A DNA stretch of 64,000 nucleotides, taken from Mucilaginibacter gilvus. Its GTDB lineage: Bacteria > Bacteroidota > Bacteroidia > Sphingobacteriales > Sphingobacteriaceae. A program made the position numbers and the translations under genes. The notes below the pieces were generated by a model. That model saw only the letters and a program-made list of their open reading frames with translations, did no database searches and was not told the origin of the DNA. Shown one piece after another: positions 36,345 through 44,400 of the stretch (position 1 is the first letter of the stretch; the number at the start of each line of letters is the position of its first letter). Location: positions 317,653 through 381,652 of the forward strand of contig NZ_SBIW01000006.1 of the NCBI RefSeq assembly GCF_004054195.1. Direction: 5' to 3'.

Positions 36345-36929
36345 ATGATAAAATTAATACGCCCCACCCTACTCGTTTTACTCGCCGCTTTTTCGCTCAA
36401 TACCAGCGCGCAAAAAATTTCGCAAACAGATTCGCTTAACAAGATTTACGCCAATAAAAGGGCGCAAAGCGTTTATTTTGAGGGATTAGGCGCCGGTGGC
36501 GTATATTCCTTTAATTATGATACCCGTTTTAAAAAGCGGCAGGATGGGCTGGGCGGCCGGGTTGGTATCAGCTATTTTTCCGAAAACGATGACAGGCTTT
36601 TTACCATACCCGTTGTTATCAACTATTTGTTGGGTAAAAATGGCAAGTATTTTGAAATTGGCGCTGGCGCTACGTTTTTCCAATACAGTTCTTACAGCTC
36701 TAACACCTTTTTTGGCAATAGCAATAGCTATTACGATTACATCAATTACCCAGAGGATTACAGCTATGAGCGCCACTCGCAAGTTGGGGCGTTCGGCTCG
36801 CTTAATTTTGGTTACCGTTACCAACCCGCCGATGGCGGCTTTAGCTTCCGTGGTGGGTTCAGTCCGATATTTTCATCACACGATTTTGTGCCCTACTGGC
36901 CTTATTTGAGTTTCGGATACACGTTTTAA
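36345..36929 (+). CDS. Outer-membrane beta-barrel protein (tandem paralog 1)
   Basis: 194-residue protein: signal peptide (LLVLLAAFSLNTSAQ), then a short barrel-like domain: VYFEGLGAGGVYSFNYDTRF, GGRVGISYFSEND, IPVVINYLLGKNGKYFEIGA and SLNFGYRYQP, ending YLSFGYTF with a C-terminal Phe. The neighbouring gene is an obvious paralog. About eight strands are likely. Function unknown; one nucleotide separates it from paralog 2, so they are co-translated. Confidence 0.75.
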   Translation: MIKLIRPTLLVLLAAFSLNTSAQKISQTDSLNKIYANKRAQSVYFEGLGAGGVYSFNYDTRFKKRQDGLGGRVGISYFSENDDRLFTIPVVINYLLGKNGKYFEIGAGATFFQYSSYSSNTFFGNSNSYYDYINYPEDYSYERHSQVGAFGSLNFGYRYQPADGGFSFRGGFSPIFSSHDFVPYWPYLSFGYTF

Positions 36930-36930
36930 A

Positions 36931-37545
36931 ATGAAAAAAATATTAATCGCCGCTACCTTATTGGTCACGTCAGGTTCGGGTTTATACGCACAGCAAGCGA
37001 GCCCCGTAAAAACAACGCAGCAGGATTCACTTAAAAAAGATTCGCTCAACAAACTGTTAAACCAACGGGCCAAAAGTATTTACTTTGAGGCCGCCGGCCC
37101 GGGCTCTCTATACTCCGTTAATTACGATACCCGCTTTAAAAAACGGCGAAACGGGTTAGGCGCACGCATTGGCTTAACTTATGTATTTTTAGATAACGAA
37201 AAAGCTTTAGCAGTTCCGTTTTTGCTCAATTACCTGTTCGGCAAAAAGAAGCATTTTTTTGAAGTCGGCGCCGGGGCAACCTACTATTATGATTTTAAAA
37301 CCGACTATACGCCCCTCTTTGGCGAAACGGATCTCCCGGCTTCTACAAAATTTGAGCAGTACGGTTCGGGTGTGATAGGATCTGTTACGGTTGGCTACCG
37401 CTACCAGCCTTTAAAAGGGGGATTCAATTTCCGCGCGGGTAACAGCGTTATCATCAAAAAAGAATTTTTACCTTTTTGGCCATACGTAAGCGTTGGGTAT
37501 ACATTCAAAAATAAACCCAAGCCTATTAAAGTTAAATCATCCTGA
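36931..37545 (+). CDS. Outer-membrane beta-barrel protein (tandem paralog 2)
   Basis: 204-residue paralog of the preceding gene: YFEAAGPGSLYSVNYDTRFK, RNGLGARIGLTYVF, VPFLLNYLFGKKKHFFEVGA, GYRYQPLKGGFNFRAG and YVSVGYTF align block by block. It differs in a Lys-rich tail after the terminal strand (KNKPKPIKVKSS), so the last strand is not at the very C-terminus. Signal peptide IAATLLVTSGSGLYAQ. It follows paralog 1 by a single base and precedes the LpxR-like gene by 36 bp. A recent duplication is inferred. Confidence 0.75.
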   Translation: MKKILIAATLLVTSGSGLYAQQASPVKTTQQDSLKKDSLNKLLNQRAKSIYFEAAGPGSLYSVNYDTRFKKRRNGLGARIGLTYVFLDNEKALAVPFLLNYLFGKKKHFFEVGAGATYYYDFKTDYTPLFGETDLPASTKFEQYGSGVIGSVTVGYRYQPLKGGFNFRAGNSVIIKKEFLPFWPYVSVGYTFKNKPKPIKVKSS

Positions 37546-37581
37546 TTTTCTATTTTAGCGAAGCTTTTTTATAAACTCTTG

Positions 37582-38535
37582 ATGAAAATTAAACTCCTTG
37601 CTTTAGCCGCCTGCCTGTTTGCAGCCAGCGGCGCTTTTGCACAAACCCGTGGACACGAGTTCGGCATTCAATCTGATAACGACTCCTTCCTGGCGCAGGG
37701 ATCTGACAAGTATTACACCAATGGCATTTTCTTGTATTACCGCAAAGCGCTGGATGCCGGCAAAAACGAAAAGCTGGGCAATAAGGTACTGGGCTTTGAG
37801 GTGGGTCAAAAATTATTCAACCCCCAATCGGCGTCTATACCTTCATTAAACTATCTCGACAGACCATTTGCAGGCTATTTATACGCGGGCGCATCGCTAA
37901 ACCTGCTTTATAAAAGCGAAAATAATTTAAAGCTTACCGCCAGGGTTGGCGTTGTTGGCCCGGCTTCGGGTGGGCGGGGCGCACAGGAATTTATTCATAA
38001 AACCTTCGGCTTTTACCCGCCGGAGGGCTGGGAATACCAGATTAGGAACGATGTTGAAGTAAACCTGTCTGCAGAGTATAATAAACTGCTTGCACGCGGT
38101 TCGTTTATAGATATATCTGCTGCTACCTACGCCAATTTGGGTACTGGCTTTGTTAGCGCAGGCGCAGGCCCGCTGATCCGCATGGGGAATTTTAATCAAT
38201 TATTTCAATCTTCGAGCACACAAAGCACTGCCTCCAAAGGCAAAAACGCGCTGCTGCACGAGCATGAGTTTTTCTTCTACTACAAACCACAGGCAAACCT
38301 TATTGGTTACGATGCCACCATACAGGGCAGCATATTTAAGGACCATCCCGAGGCGGGCACTATGGAGGTTACTAAAGATATCCGCCACTTTGTATTTAGT
38401 AACGAGCTGGGCTTAAACTACGTAAGCGGCAGATTTGTATACGGGTTAGCGGCCATCTTTAATACAAAGGATGTAAAAAACCAGGCAAAAGCTCATCAAT
38501 GGGGTTCGGCAACGTTGCTGTACCGATTTGATTAA
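37582..38535 (+). CDS. Lipid A deacylase LpxR-family protein
   Basis: 317-residue outer-membrane protein of the LpxR (DUF2219) family, which removes the 3'-acyloxyacyl group of lipid A. Signal peptide LLALAACLFAASGAFAQ. Family motifs: FGIQSDNDSFL (residues 28-37), DKYYTNGIF with Thr46 and Asn47, DRPFAGYLYAG, and VGVVGPASGGRGAQEFIH with the conserved His. These match the catalytic Asn/Asp/Thr/His set known from Salmonella LpxR. Start at 37582 (ATG). Overlaps convergent arfB by 4 bp. Activity on this organism's lipid A is inferred. Confidence 0.85.
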   Translation: MKIKLLALAACLFAASGAFAQTRGHEFGIQSDNDSFLAQGSDKYYTNGIFLYYRKALDAGKNEKLGNKVLGFEVGQKLFNPQSASIPSLNYLDRPFAGYLYAGASLNLLYKSENNLKLTARVGVVGPASGGRGAQEFIHKTFGFYPPEGWEYQIRNDVEVNLSAEYNKLLARGSFIDISAATYANLGTGFVSAGAGPLIRMGNFNQLFQSSSTQSTASKGKNALLHEHEFFFYYKPQANLIGYDATIQGSIFKDHPEAGTMEVTKDIRHFVFSNELGLNYVSGRFVYGLAAIFNTKDVKNQAKAHQWGSATLLYRFD

Positions 38536-38942
38536 ATATCAAAGTTCTTTTTCCGGCTTTCTTTTTTATCGGCCTGGGCCTTCTTGTTGCCCAGGCGGGC
38601 CAGCTTGGCTGCCTTGCTAACTTTCCGTTTTTTGCGAATTTTGGGCCTGATAAGCGCGTTGCCGAGTAACGCGATGAGGCGTTCCATCGCAATTTCTTTA
38701 TTGAGGTACTGGCTGCGTTCTTCATCACATATAACCTGTACAGAGCCATCTTTGTTAAAACGGCTTTGTAGCTTCTCGTTCAGCAATAGTTTTTCCTCAT
38801 CGGTAAACAGTACCGATTCGTTGATATTAAACAGCAATTCTACCTTGCTGGATACCTTATTTACATTTTGCCCGCCTTTACCCCCGCTGCGCGATGTTTT
38901 GTAGCTGATCTCTTTTTGCAGGCTGGCCTTATCAAAATTCAT
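38532..38942 (-). CDS. arfB: Alternative ribosome-rescue factor ArfB (YaeJ)
   Basis: Peptidyl-tRNA hydrolase that frees stalled ribosomes on non-stop mRNA. 136 residues: the RF1-like domain contains the GGQ motif in SRSGGKGGQNVNKVSSKVEL. The C-terminal tail (from about residue 100) is strongly basic (IRKKRKVSKAAKLARLGNKK) and would enter the empty mRNA channel, the defining ArfB feature. A TAAATTCG near-promoter lies 4 nt upstream of the ATG at 38942. Confidence 0.94.
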   Translation of the reverse strand: MNFDKASLQKEISYKTSRSGGKGGQNVNKVSSKVELLFNINESVLFTDEEKLLLNEKLQSRFNKDGSVQVICDEERSQYLNKEIAMERLIALLGNALIRPKIRKKRKVSKAAKLARLGNKKAQADKKESRKKNFDI

Positions 38943-38946
38943 GGCG

Positions 38947-38954
38947 CGAATTTA
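38947..38954 (-). promoter_or_regulatory. Near-consensus -7 element (TAAATTCG) for arfB
   Basis: TAAATTCG on the minus strand, then CGCC, then the ATG at 38942. One mismatch to TAnnTTTG; same 4-nt spacing and CGCC as two other genes in the window. Confidence 0.45.
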
Positions 38955-38980
38955 ATAAATTAGTTGATTAGCCGATTGGA

Positions 38981-39171
38981 GGTGTTCCAGGCAAGTGCTT
39001 CAATGCAATTTGCCTCATTTTTCAAATTTTTTATAAATAAGTGTAAATAAGTAAATTAAATAGTTCATCTAACTAACAGGGGTGTTCCAAAGTGTTTCAT
39101 AAAAAACTGTAAAATACTGATGATCAATATTATTTAAAAAATAAGTATTTCACGCGCAATTATGGAACACC
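38981..39171. repeat. Three copies of GGTGTTCCA in the arfB-cmk gap
   Basis: GGTGTTCCA at 38981-38989 and 39081-39089 (exactly 100 bp apart), and inverted as TGGAACACC at 39163-39171. The gap of 315 bp is AT-rich and otherwise empty apart from a small hairpin (GCAGGT/ACCTGC, 39197-39212). Could be regulator sites or a remnant of repeated DNA. Confidence 0.4.
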
Positions 39172-39242
39172 ATACGGGACCCTGCGGACAGGTTATGCAG
39201 GTTTCTACCTGCTTTCCATTTCCAATTAATCGCCAAAAACCG

Positions 39243-39250
39243 TAACTTCG
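39243..39250 (+). promoter_or_regulatory. Near-consensus -7 element (TAACTTCG) for cmk
   Basis: TAACTTCG, 7 nt before the ATG at 39258, one mismatch to TAnnTTTG. Confidence 0.4.
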
Positions 39251-39257
39251 TACCCCG

Positions 39258-39935
39258 ATGAGCAATAACATTATAGTAGCTATCGACGGCTACTCCTCAT
39301 GCGGTAAAAGCACCCTGGCCAAGGCACTGGCCAAAAAACTTCATTTTATTTATGTAGACAGTGGCGCCATGTATCGCGCAGTTGCCCTATATTTTTTAAG
39401 GAACAATGTGGATATGGCCGACCATGCCCATGTTGAGGAAGCCCTTAAAAACATCCACCTCAACTTTCACTCACGCGATTATGAATCGCACATCACCCTG
39501 AACGACGAGGAAGTATCCGAAGAAATTCGCCAGATGCCGGTATCCGAAAAGGTGAGCGCTGTAGCGGCTTTAAAAGAAGTTCGCCGCGAGATGGTGAAGC
39601 AGCAGCAACGCATGGGCAAATCAAAAAATATTGTGATGGATGGCCGCGACATAGGTACCGCCGTGTTCCCAACCGCGCCTGTTAAACTTTTTATGACGGC
39701 CGATCCAAAAATACGTGCCGAACGACGTTACAAAGAGATCCATACCAAAGAGCCCAACGTTACCTTAGAAGACGTATTTGAGAACCTTGCCCACCGCGAC
39801 TACGCCGATACCACCCGCCTTGAAAGCCCATTGGTACGAGCTGATGACGCCATTATACTGGATAATACCGAACTCACCCCTGAGGAGCAGCTTCAATTTG
39901 CGCTGGACAGGGTGGAACCACTTTTGAAAAGTTAA
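39258..39935 (+). CDS. cmk: Cytidylate kinase
   Basis: Phosphorylates CMP and dCMP. 225 residues. P-loop DGYSSCGKSTLAKAL, then YVDSGAMYRAVALYFL, the CMP-specific insert, and DGRDIGTAVFPTAPVKLFMT. The lid region AHRDYADTTRLESPLV is typical. Convergent with dCMP deaminase across a hairpin; both act on cytidine nucleotides, which may be coincidence. Confidence 0.96.
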   Translation: MSNNIIVAIDGYSSCGKSTLAKALAKKLHFIYVDSGAMYRAVALYFLRNNVDMADHAHVEEALKNIHLNFHSRDYESHITLNDEEVSEEIRQMPVSEKVSAVAALKEVRREMVKQQQRMGKSKNIVMDGRDIGTAVFPTAPVKLFMTADPKIRAERRYKEIHTKEPNVTLEDVFENLAHRDYADTTRLESPLVRADDAIILDNTELTPEEQLQFALDRVEPLLKS

Positions 39936-39980
39936 AAGTTAATGCAACCCGAAAGACTTTGTTTGCCCCAGTTTTAAATA

Positions 39981-40023
39981 AAGTCGAAAGTGAAAAGTCT
40001 TCAAAACTTTTCACTTTCGACTT
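39981..40023. terminator. Perfect 18-bp inverted repeat, likely bidirectional terminator
   Basis: AAGTCGAAAGTGAAAAGT (39981-39998) and its exact complement (40006-40023), 7-nt loop, between convergent cmk and dCMP deaminase. The words AAAGTTAAAAGT/ACTTTTAACTTT extend outside. It may also be a dispersed repeat. Confidence 0.65.
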
Positions 40024-40043
40024 TTCACTTTTAACTTTCGACT

Positions 40044-40493
40044 CTACTCCGCTTTCACGGCGCTTACCCCAAACTTATTCAAAAAATCAACCCCTTCGTC
40101 ACTGGCGAGGCCTTTGTATTGGGCGTAAGATTTATCAAAGTAAACTTGCTTAATACCCGCAGAGAAAATAAGCCTGGCGCATGGCAGGCATGGCGATAGC
40201 GTGGTGTACAGCGTTGCACCTTCTAAATTGGCACCATTCTTCACAGCGTAAAGGATAGCGTTCTCCTCGGCGTGCAGCGCAAGTGAGCAGCTGCCCTTAG
40301 AGTCGCGCGGGCAACCTTGCTCCGGAAACTCCTCATCGCAGTTATGCGTGCCCGCAGGCGGGCCATTGTACCCAATAGAGATGATGCGGGTGTCCTTAGC
40401 TAAAACGGCACCTACCTGGGCTTTAACGCAGTGAGAGCGCTTAGCCAGATCGGTTGCCAGGTTCATAAAAATATGATCGAAAGTGGGTTTCAT
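40044..40493 (-). CDS. Deoxycytidylate (dCMP) deaminase
   Basis: Zinc enzyme converting dCMP to dUMP for thymidylate synthesis. 149 residues. Zinc/catalytic motif HAEENAILYAVKNG and the two Cys ligands in LSPCLPCARLIFSAG; KAQVGAVLAKDTRIISIGYN is the family N-terminal block. NGPPAGTHNCDEEFPEQGCP holds additional Cys/His seen in ComEB-type dCMP deaminases. Firm family call. Confidence 0.93.
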   Translation of the reverse strand: MKPTFDHIFMNLATDLAKRSHCVKAQVGAVLAKDTRIISIGYNGPPAGTHNCDEEFPEQGCPRDSKGSCSLALHAEENAILYAVKNGANLEGATLYTTLSPCLPCARLIFSAGIKQVYFDKSYAQYKGLASDEGVDFLNKFGVSAVKAE

Positions 40494-40547
40494 GTTAGTT
40501 AATTATAGGTTGGAGGTTAGTAGAAGCTGTTTTATAATTATACAAAG

Positions 40548-40585
40548 AAAAGAGGTTAGCCGGAGCAATCCAACTAACCTCTTTT
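40548..40585. terminator. Rho-independent terminator
   Basis: 12-bp perfect stem AAAAGAGGTTAG (40548-40559) / CTAACCTCTTTT (40574-40585). It lies just downstream of the sugar transporter on the minus strand, with A/T flanks on both sides. Confidence 0.8.
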
Positions 40586-40605
40586 CACAATTTATTTGCT
40601 AATAA

Positions 40606-42222
40606 TTAATGGCCCCCGCTTTTCTCAACCTGAACGTGGTCGATATTTATACCTTGTTTGATTAGCTCTGCCCTTACTCTCCATGCAAAGAATACGATGT
40701 AAGCAAAACCTAAAACTGGTACAAGGTAAGATTGATGTATACCAATGGTATCGGCCATAAAGCCCTGTACCGGCGGGATGATTGAACCACCCAGGATCAT
40801 CATAATTAAGAATGCCGAACCCTGACCTGTATATTTCCCTAAACCAGTTATGGCTAACGAAAAGATAGATGGCCACATAATAGAGCAGCATAGGCCACCA
40901 CTAATAAACGCGAATACGGCTACCATACCTGTGGAAAATAAACCAATTAACATAAATATCACCCCTAATATACCAAATGTAACCAATGTACGAACCGGTT
41001 TTTGCTGGCCTATAAAAAATGCCACTACTAATACCGCGATACTAATCCCATAAACAAACAGTGTACTAACATCGGCCACTGTAGACCTGTTTACCAACAG
41101 CACAATGCCAAATGCAATAAATGGAACTATAACCGTTAAAATATTTTTTGTTGTTTTAGACAGGTTAAACGCGCCTATGGCACCAGTGAACCTGCCTATC
41201 ATCAAACTACCCCAATATAAAGAGATGTAAGGCGCTATTTCCGAATCTTTAAAGTTGCCGAATTCTGGCAATTTAAGCAATGCACCCATATTACTTTGTA
41301 TGGTAACCTCGGTGCCAACGTAAGTGAAAATAGCTATCATACCCAAGATCAACTGTGGATACTGCATCGCTCCCCAACCCTGGTTGTTTTTCTGTGCTGA
41401 AAACAGGGAACCTATTAGGGTTAGTATAATAAGCGCCAATGTTGAATAAATAAAAACCGACTTTGGTATTCCTGTAAGACTAACTAACGGATCAACAGCG
41501 AGAATTATCAAAAATGCTATAAACATTAATATTATTGGCTTGCCTGGTTTGCTTGTGTTTTCCACTTTTTCGTCACTGGTAACCACAGGAAGTTTTGACA
41601 ACCAAAAAAACAATGCTACGGCTAACAACAGCCCCGCGAAAATGTAATATAAATTATCGATAGAAGATATTTTTACGTCTGCTGGCGCGATATGGCTGTT
41701 AGCTGAGCCAAATAATACAATACTGATAACAGCGGGGCCGAGCAAGCCGCCGATATTGTTGATACTACCCGCGAAATTTAAACGATTGGACCCAGTTTCT
41801 GACGGACCAAGCGCAACAACGAAAGGGTTAGCAGCCGTTTGTTGTAAAGAAAAACCAATGGTGATAACAAATATAGCCGATAAAACAAGGGCGTATGACC
41901 CAGTAGCAACGGCAGGGATCATTAACAAGGCACCGCCCGCAGATATCACTAAACCCAATATTATACCGTTTTTATAGCCTAATTTATTTAGGATATCAGT
42001 TTTGCTGATCTGAGAAGCAAAGTATAATATTAACGACCCTATGAAATAGCCGCCATAAAAGGTAAAGTCGATTAATTGCGACTCGAATTGCGTTAAGTGA
42101 AAATGTGTTTTACAAAAGGGTATGAAAATTCCGTTTGATGCCGCTAAAAAGCCCCAAAAGAAAAATACAGTTACCAGCGTATATAAAGCCGACCCATAAT
42201 TTTTTGAGTTGTTTTGTTCCAT
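40606..42222 (-). CDS. FHS-family sugar MFS transporter (FucP/GluP-like)
   Basis: 538-residue proton-coupled sugar permease. The N-terminal signature [20 protein letters not shown] and [20 protein letters not shown] match the fucose/galactose-glucose (FHS) family. At least twelve hydrophobic helices are visible, e.g. [20 protein letters not shown] and [20 protein letters not shown], a conserved FHS loop. It is longer than FucP (438), with extra hydrophobic segments in the middle. No sugar-catabolic gene is adjacent, so the substrate is unknown. Terminator at 40548-40585. Confidence 0.88.
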   Translation of the reverse strand: MEQNNSKNYGSALYTLVTVFFFWGFLAASNGIFIPFCKTHFHLTQFESQLIDFTFYGGYFIGSLILYFASQISKTDILNKLGYKNGIILGLVISAGGALLMIPAVATGSYALVLSAIFVITIGFSLQQTAANPFVVALGPSETGSNRLNFAGSINNIGGLLGPAVISIVLFGSANSHIAPADVKISSIDNLYYIFAGLLLAVALFFWLSKLPVVTSDEKVENTSKPGKPIILMFIAFLIILAVDPLVSLTGIPKSVFIYSTLALIILTLIGSLFSAQKNNQGWGAMQYPQLILGMIAIFTYVGTEVTIQSNMGALLKLPEFGNFKDSEIAPYISLYWGSLMIGRFTGAIGAFNLSKTTKNILTVIVPFIAFGIVLLVNRSTVADVSTLFVYGISIAVLVVAFFIGQQKPVRTLVTFGILGVIFMLIGLFSTGMVAVFAFISGGLCCSIMWPSIFSLAITGLGKYTGQGSAFLIMMILGGSIIPPVQGFMADTIGIHQSYLVPVLGFAYIVFFAWRVRAELIKQGINIDHVQVEKSGGH

Positions 42223-42410
42223 TGTTAAATGAGGTTGTTAAATATTGGTGTATTTGAAGCACTAAACATAATTCATTTTTTTATAAATAGCCGTTAATTT
42301 TTTCAAAATATAAATCACAAATTATGTTTTTGGTGTTTAACAGATAATTGTTGCATATTAGTGTCCTGATTTTTTTAACTGGATAGAAAGCAATATATAC
42401 GCCTAACTTA

Positions 42411-43064
42411 ATGATAGAAGCCATTATTTCGGGAATTGGGTTTGGATTAGTACTCACATTTATAACCGGCCCGGTTTTTTTCGCTTTAATTAAAACCAGT
42501 ATCGAAAAAGGCTTCCACGCAGGCGTAGCTTTGGCACTCGGTGTGGTATGCAGTGATGTTGTTTTTGTAGGGGCCATCCTTTTCGGGTCGCAATTGTTCA
42601 CTATAAGCCAGCATACAAAAACTATGGTTGGCGTATTGGGCAGCCTTATACTCTTCGTAGTGGGCGTTTACTACCTGTTCAAAAAAAGCGATGTAAACTA
42701 CAATAACACGGTACCTTCTAATGTAGACCGCGCCGGATACTTCTTCAAAGGATTTTTAATGTGCATTTTCAACCCTACGATACTCTTTCATTGGACGGTC
42801 GTCATCGGCGCAGCCAGTACTGTTTACCACGAAGGAGTACATGGCCGCACATTAAAAATCGCCATCATGTTCTTAACCATCCTTATCGTACAATTCGGGC
42901 TCGACACCACAAAAGCGTTCTACGCCGATAAACTCCGCGACAAAATATCTGTAAAACTTGTTCACCGCCTCAACCAAATCGCTGGCATAGCGCTTATCAT
43001 CGCCTCATTGGTATTGGTTGATAGGCTGGTAACCCACTACGTTTTCTCGGCACCGGGGCATTAA
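42411..43064 (+). CDS. LysE/RhtB-family exporter
   Basis: 217-residue inner-membrane amino-acid exporter family protein. The N-terminal block IISGIGFGLVLTFITGPVFF, then ALIKTSIEKGFHAGVALALG, is the LysE signature; GSLILFVVGVYYLFKKS and FLMCIFNPTILFHWTVVIGA follow. About six helices. Substrate unknown; an export role for an amino acid or related compound is inferred from the family. Divergent from the sugar transporter. Confidence 0.88.
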   Translation: MIEAIISGIGFGLVLTFITGPVFFALIKTSIEKGFHAGVALALGVVCSDVVFVGAILFGSQLFTISQHTKTMVGVLGSLILFVVGVYYLFKKSDVNYNNTVPSNVDRAGYFFKGFLMCIFNPTILFHWTVVIGAASTVYHEGVHGRTLKIAIMFLTILIVQFGLDTTKAFYADKLRDKISVKLVHRLNQIAGIALIIASLVLVDRLVTHYVFSAPGH

Positions 43065-43142
43065 CGCGGTGCGCCTCCCCAACTTGGCCGTTCCGATAAC
43101 TATGTTATCTTAAATTACTACTTTAGGTATTCTTTTAATAGT

Positions 43143-43690
43143 ATGCCCCATAATAAAAACGCATTTGACCTCCTCCATGTTATCCTTGCAATTTTGGTTC
43201 TTATATCGCATGCGTTTTACTTTACAGATCACAGTGCCGAGCCTATAGCGGTGTTCTAAAAAGGTCAGATCAATATGGGCGATGTTGATGTTATGGAGTT
43301 CTTTTGTTTGAGCGGCTACCTCATCACCGCCAATTTTGACAGATCACCGAATCTTTTAACAATTTGGCCCAACCTTCTTTATACTATCAAATGCGCGGGC
43401 TTTGTACATTTGTTACCTGTGTGGTACCTGCCTTTATATTTTTAAGAACGAGACCATTATCGATAATAAGGGCCAGTTATTTATTGCCCTGATAGCTACT
43501 GCCGTTTTACAGTTTGGAGGTTTTTTAATAATAGCGCCTGTGGTATTGCTGTATTGTTTATCAGCGGCTTTGCAAACTTCCAATTCAACTTTAAATACGA
43601 TCTTTCGTTTGGCCTCTATATCTACGCCTTCCCGGTCGAGCATATTTGTGGAACGGGTGTTCTTGCGCCTTAAAAGCAATAAAGCAGCTT
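43143..43690 (+). pseudogene. Decayed membrane acyltransferase (acyltransferase 3, OafA-like)
   Basis: Starts MPHNKNAFDLLHVILAILVL, the usual acyltransferase-3 opening, then meets an in-frame TAA at 43257. It resumes in the same frame as KGQINMGDVDVMEFFCLSGY, a core motif of the family, and stops again near 43443. A third stretch near 43560-43660 reads FANFQFNFKYDLSFGLYIYA then FPVEHICGT in another frame, matching the family C-terminus. Intact members are about 350 residues; only about half is present, so internal deletion plus nonsense and frameshift mutations are evident. In life it would have been an integral membrane O-acyltransferase for surface sugars. Confidence 0.8.
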
Positions 43691-43731
43691 AGATCTGCTC
43701 TTTAGCTTCACAACTAAATAAAATCATTTCA

Positions 43732-43768
43732 CAAAAAAAAAGCCCCGAAATTCGGGGCGTTTTTTTTG
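43732..43768. terminator. Bidirectional rho-independent terminator
   Basis: Palindrome GCCCCGAAATTCGGGGC (43742-43758) with A-run on the left and T-run on the right. It ends the cold-shock gene on the minus strand. Confidence 0.88.
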
Positions 43769-43791
43769 TACGCTTGATGATTAATATATAA

Positions 43792-43986
43792 TTAAACAAC
43801 TTTTACATTTACTGCGTTCAAGCCTTTTCTGCCGTTTTCTACTTCGAATTCAACTTTATCGTTTTCACGGATTTCGTCGATTAGGCCTGTTGAATGAACA
43901 AATACGTCTGCGCCACCACCGTTAGGTGTAATAAAGCCAAAACCTTTTGTCTCATTGAAAAATTTTACTGTTCCTTCTTTTTGCAT
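43792..43986 (-). CDS. Cold-shock protein (CspA family)
   Basis: 64-residue single-stranded nucleic-acid-binding OB-fold protein. RNP1-like [20 protein letters not shown] and RNP2-like DVFVHSTGL are both present; the C-terminal VNVKVV is typical of Bacteroidota Csp. Start at 43986; the frame extends upstream, but a TACATTTG promoter element lies at 44006-44013, so the extension is 5' leader. RNA chaperone role is inferred from the family. Confidence 0.95.
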   Translation of the reverse strand: MQKEGTVKFFNETKGFGFITPNGGGADVFVHSTGLIDEIRENDKVEFEVENGRKGLNAVNVKVV

Positions 43987-44005
43987 TATTTTATTTATTA
44001 AAGTG

Positions 44006-44013
44006 CAAATGTA
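44006..44013 (-). promoter_or_regulatory. TAnnTTTG -7 element for the cold-shock gene
   Basis: TACATTTG on the minus strand, 19 nt before the ATG at 43986. The short leader means no long cold-shock 5' UTR of the E. coli cspA type. Confidence 0.5.
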
Positions 44014-44089
44014 ATTATAATAATCGGCATTTACACAAAAACCCTGTTTTATCGGCAGACAATCGCTTTTAAATTCCAGGAGTGGCAAT

Positions 44090-44240
44090 TTTCGGCTAAA
44101 GCCATTGCTATTCGGCTTTAACCTAACCTTTGGCTAAAGCCGAACAGCAATGAATGTAAAAAAGTACTGTTTCTACATCTATTGCCGTCTCTTTAAGGGA
44201 AGGATGGCATACTACATGTATGCGGCTTTAGCCAAAATTA
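44090..44240. repeat. GGCTAAAGCC-type inverted repeat
   Basis: CATTGCTATTCGGCTTTAAC-C (44103-44123) and GGCTAAAGCCGAACAGCAAT-G (44132-44152) are inverted, 19 of 21 complementary, 8-nt loop. Outer units (TTTTCGGCTAAAGCC near 44089 and GCGGCTTTAGCCAAAAT near 44222) are inverted too. The gap 43987-44400 has no gene besides this element, the Csp promoter and the purF terminator. Confidence 0.65.
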
Positions 44241-44325
44241 GTGTAAACGTTTAACTGCGATTCCCCCCGCATAAAACCCAATAAATTTCAAAGGCTCATT
44301 CGATTGTCCATCGGATTGGAATCAT

Positions 44326-44360
44326 AAAAAAAGAGGCGGGAAGTTCAACTCCGGCCTCTT
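44326..44360 (-). terminator. Rho-independent terminator of the purF-family gene
   Basis: AAGAGGC (44331-44337) / GCCTCTT (44354-44360), A5 on the plus strand before it giving T5 on the minus strand. About 40 nt beyond the stop codon. Confidence 0.75.
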
Positions 44361-44380
44361 ATAAATTATCCCATCTTATT

Positions 44381-44400
44381 CCCCTTCAGGGGGTAGGGGC
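44381..44400. repeat. Half unit of the CCCCTTCAGGGGG repeat
   Basis: CCCCTTCAGGGGGTAGGGGC lies immediately after the purF stop. Same family as the inverted repeat at 15454-15533. Confidence 0.5.

Noticed and set aside
43402..43692. 96-codon frame downstream of lysE
   Set aside because: It covers the acyltransferase remnant but in a frame that loses the family's C-terminal motif (FKYDLSFGLYIYAFPVEH), which lies in another frame.
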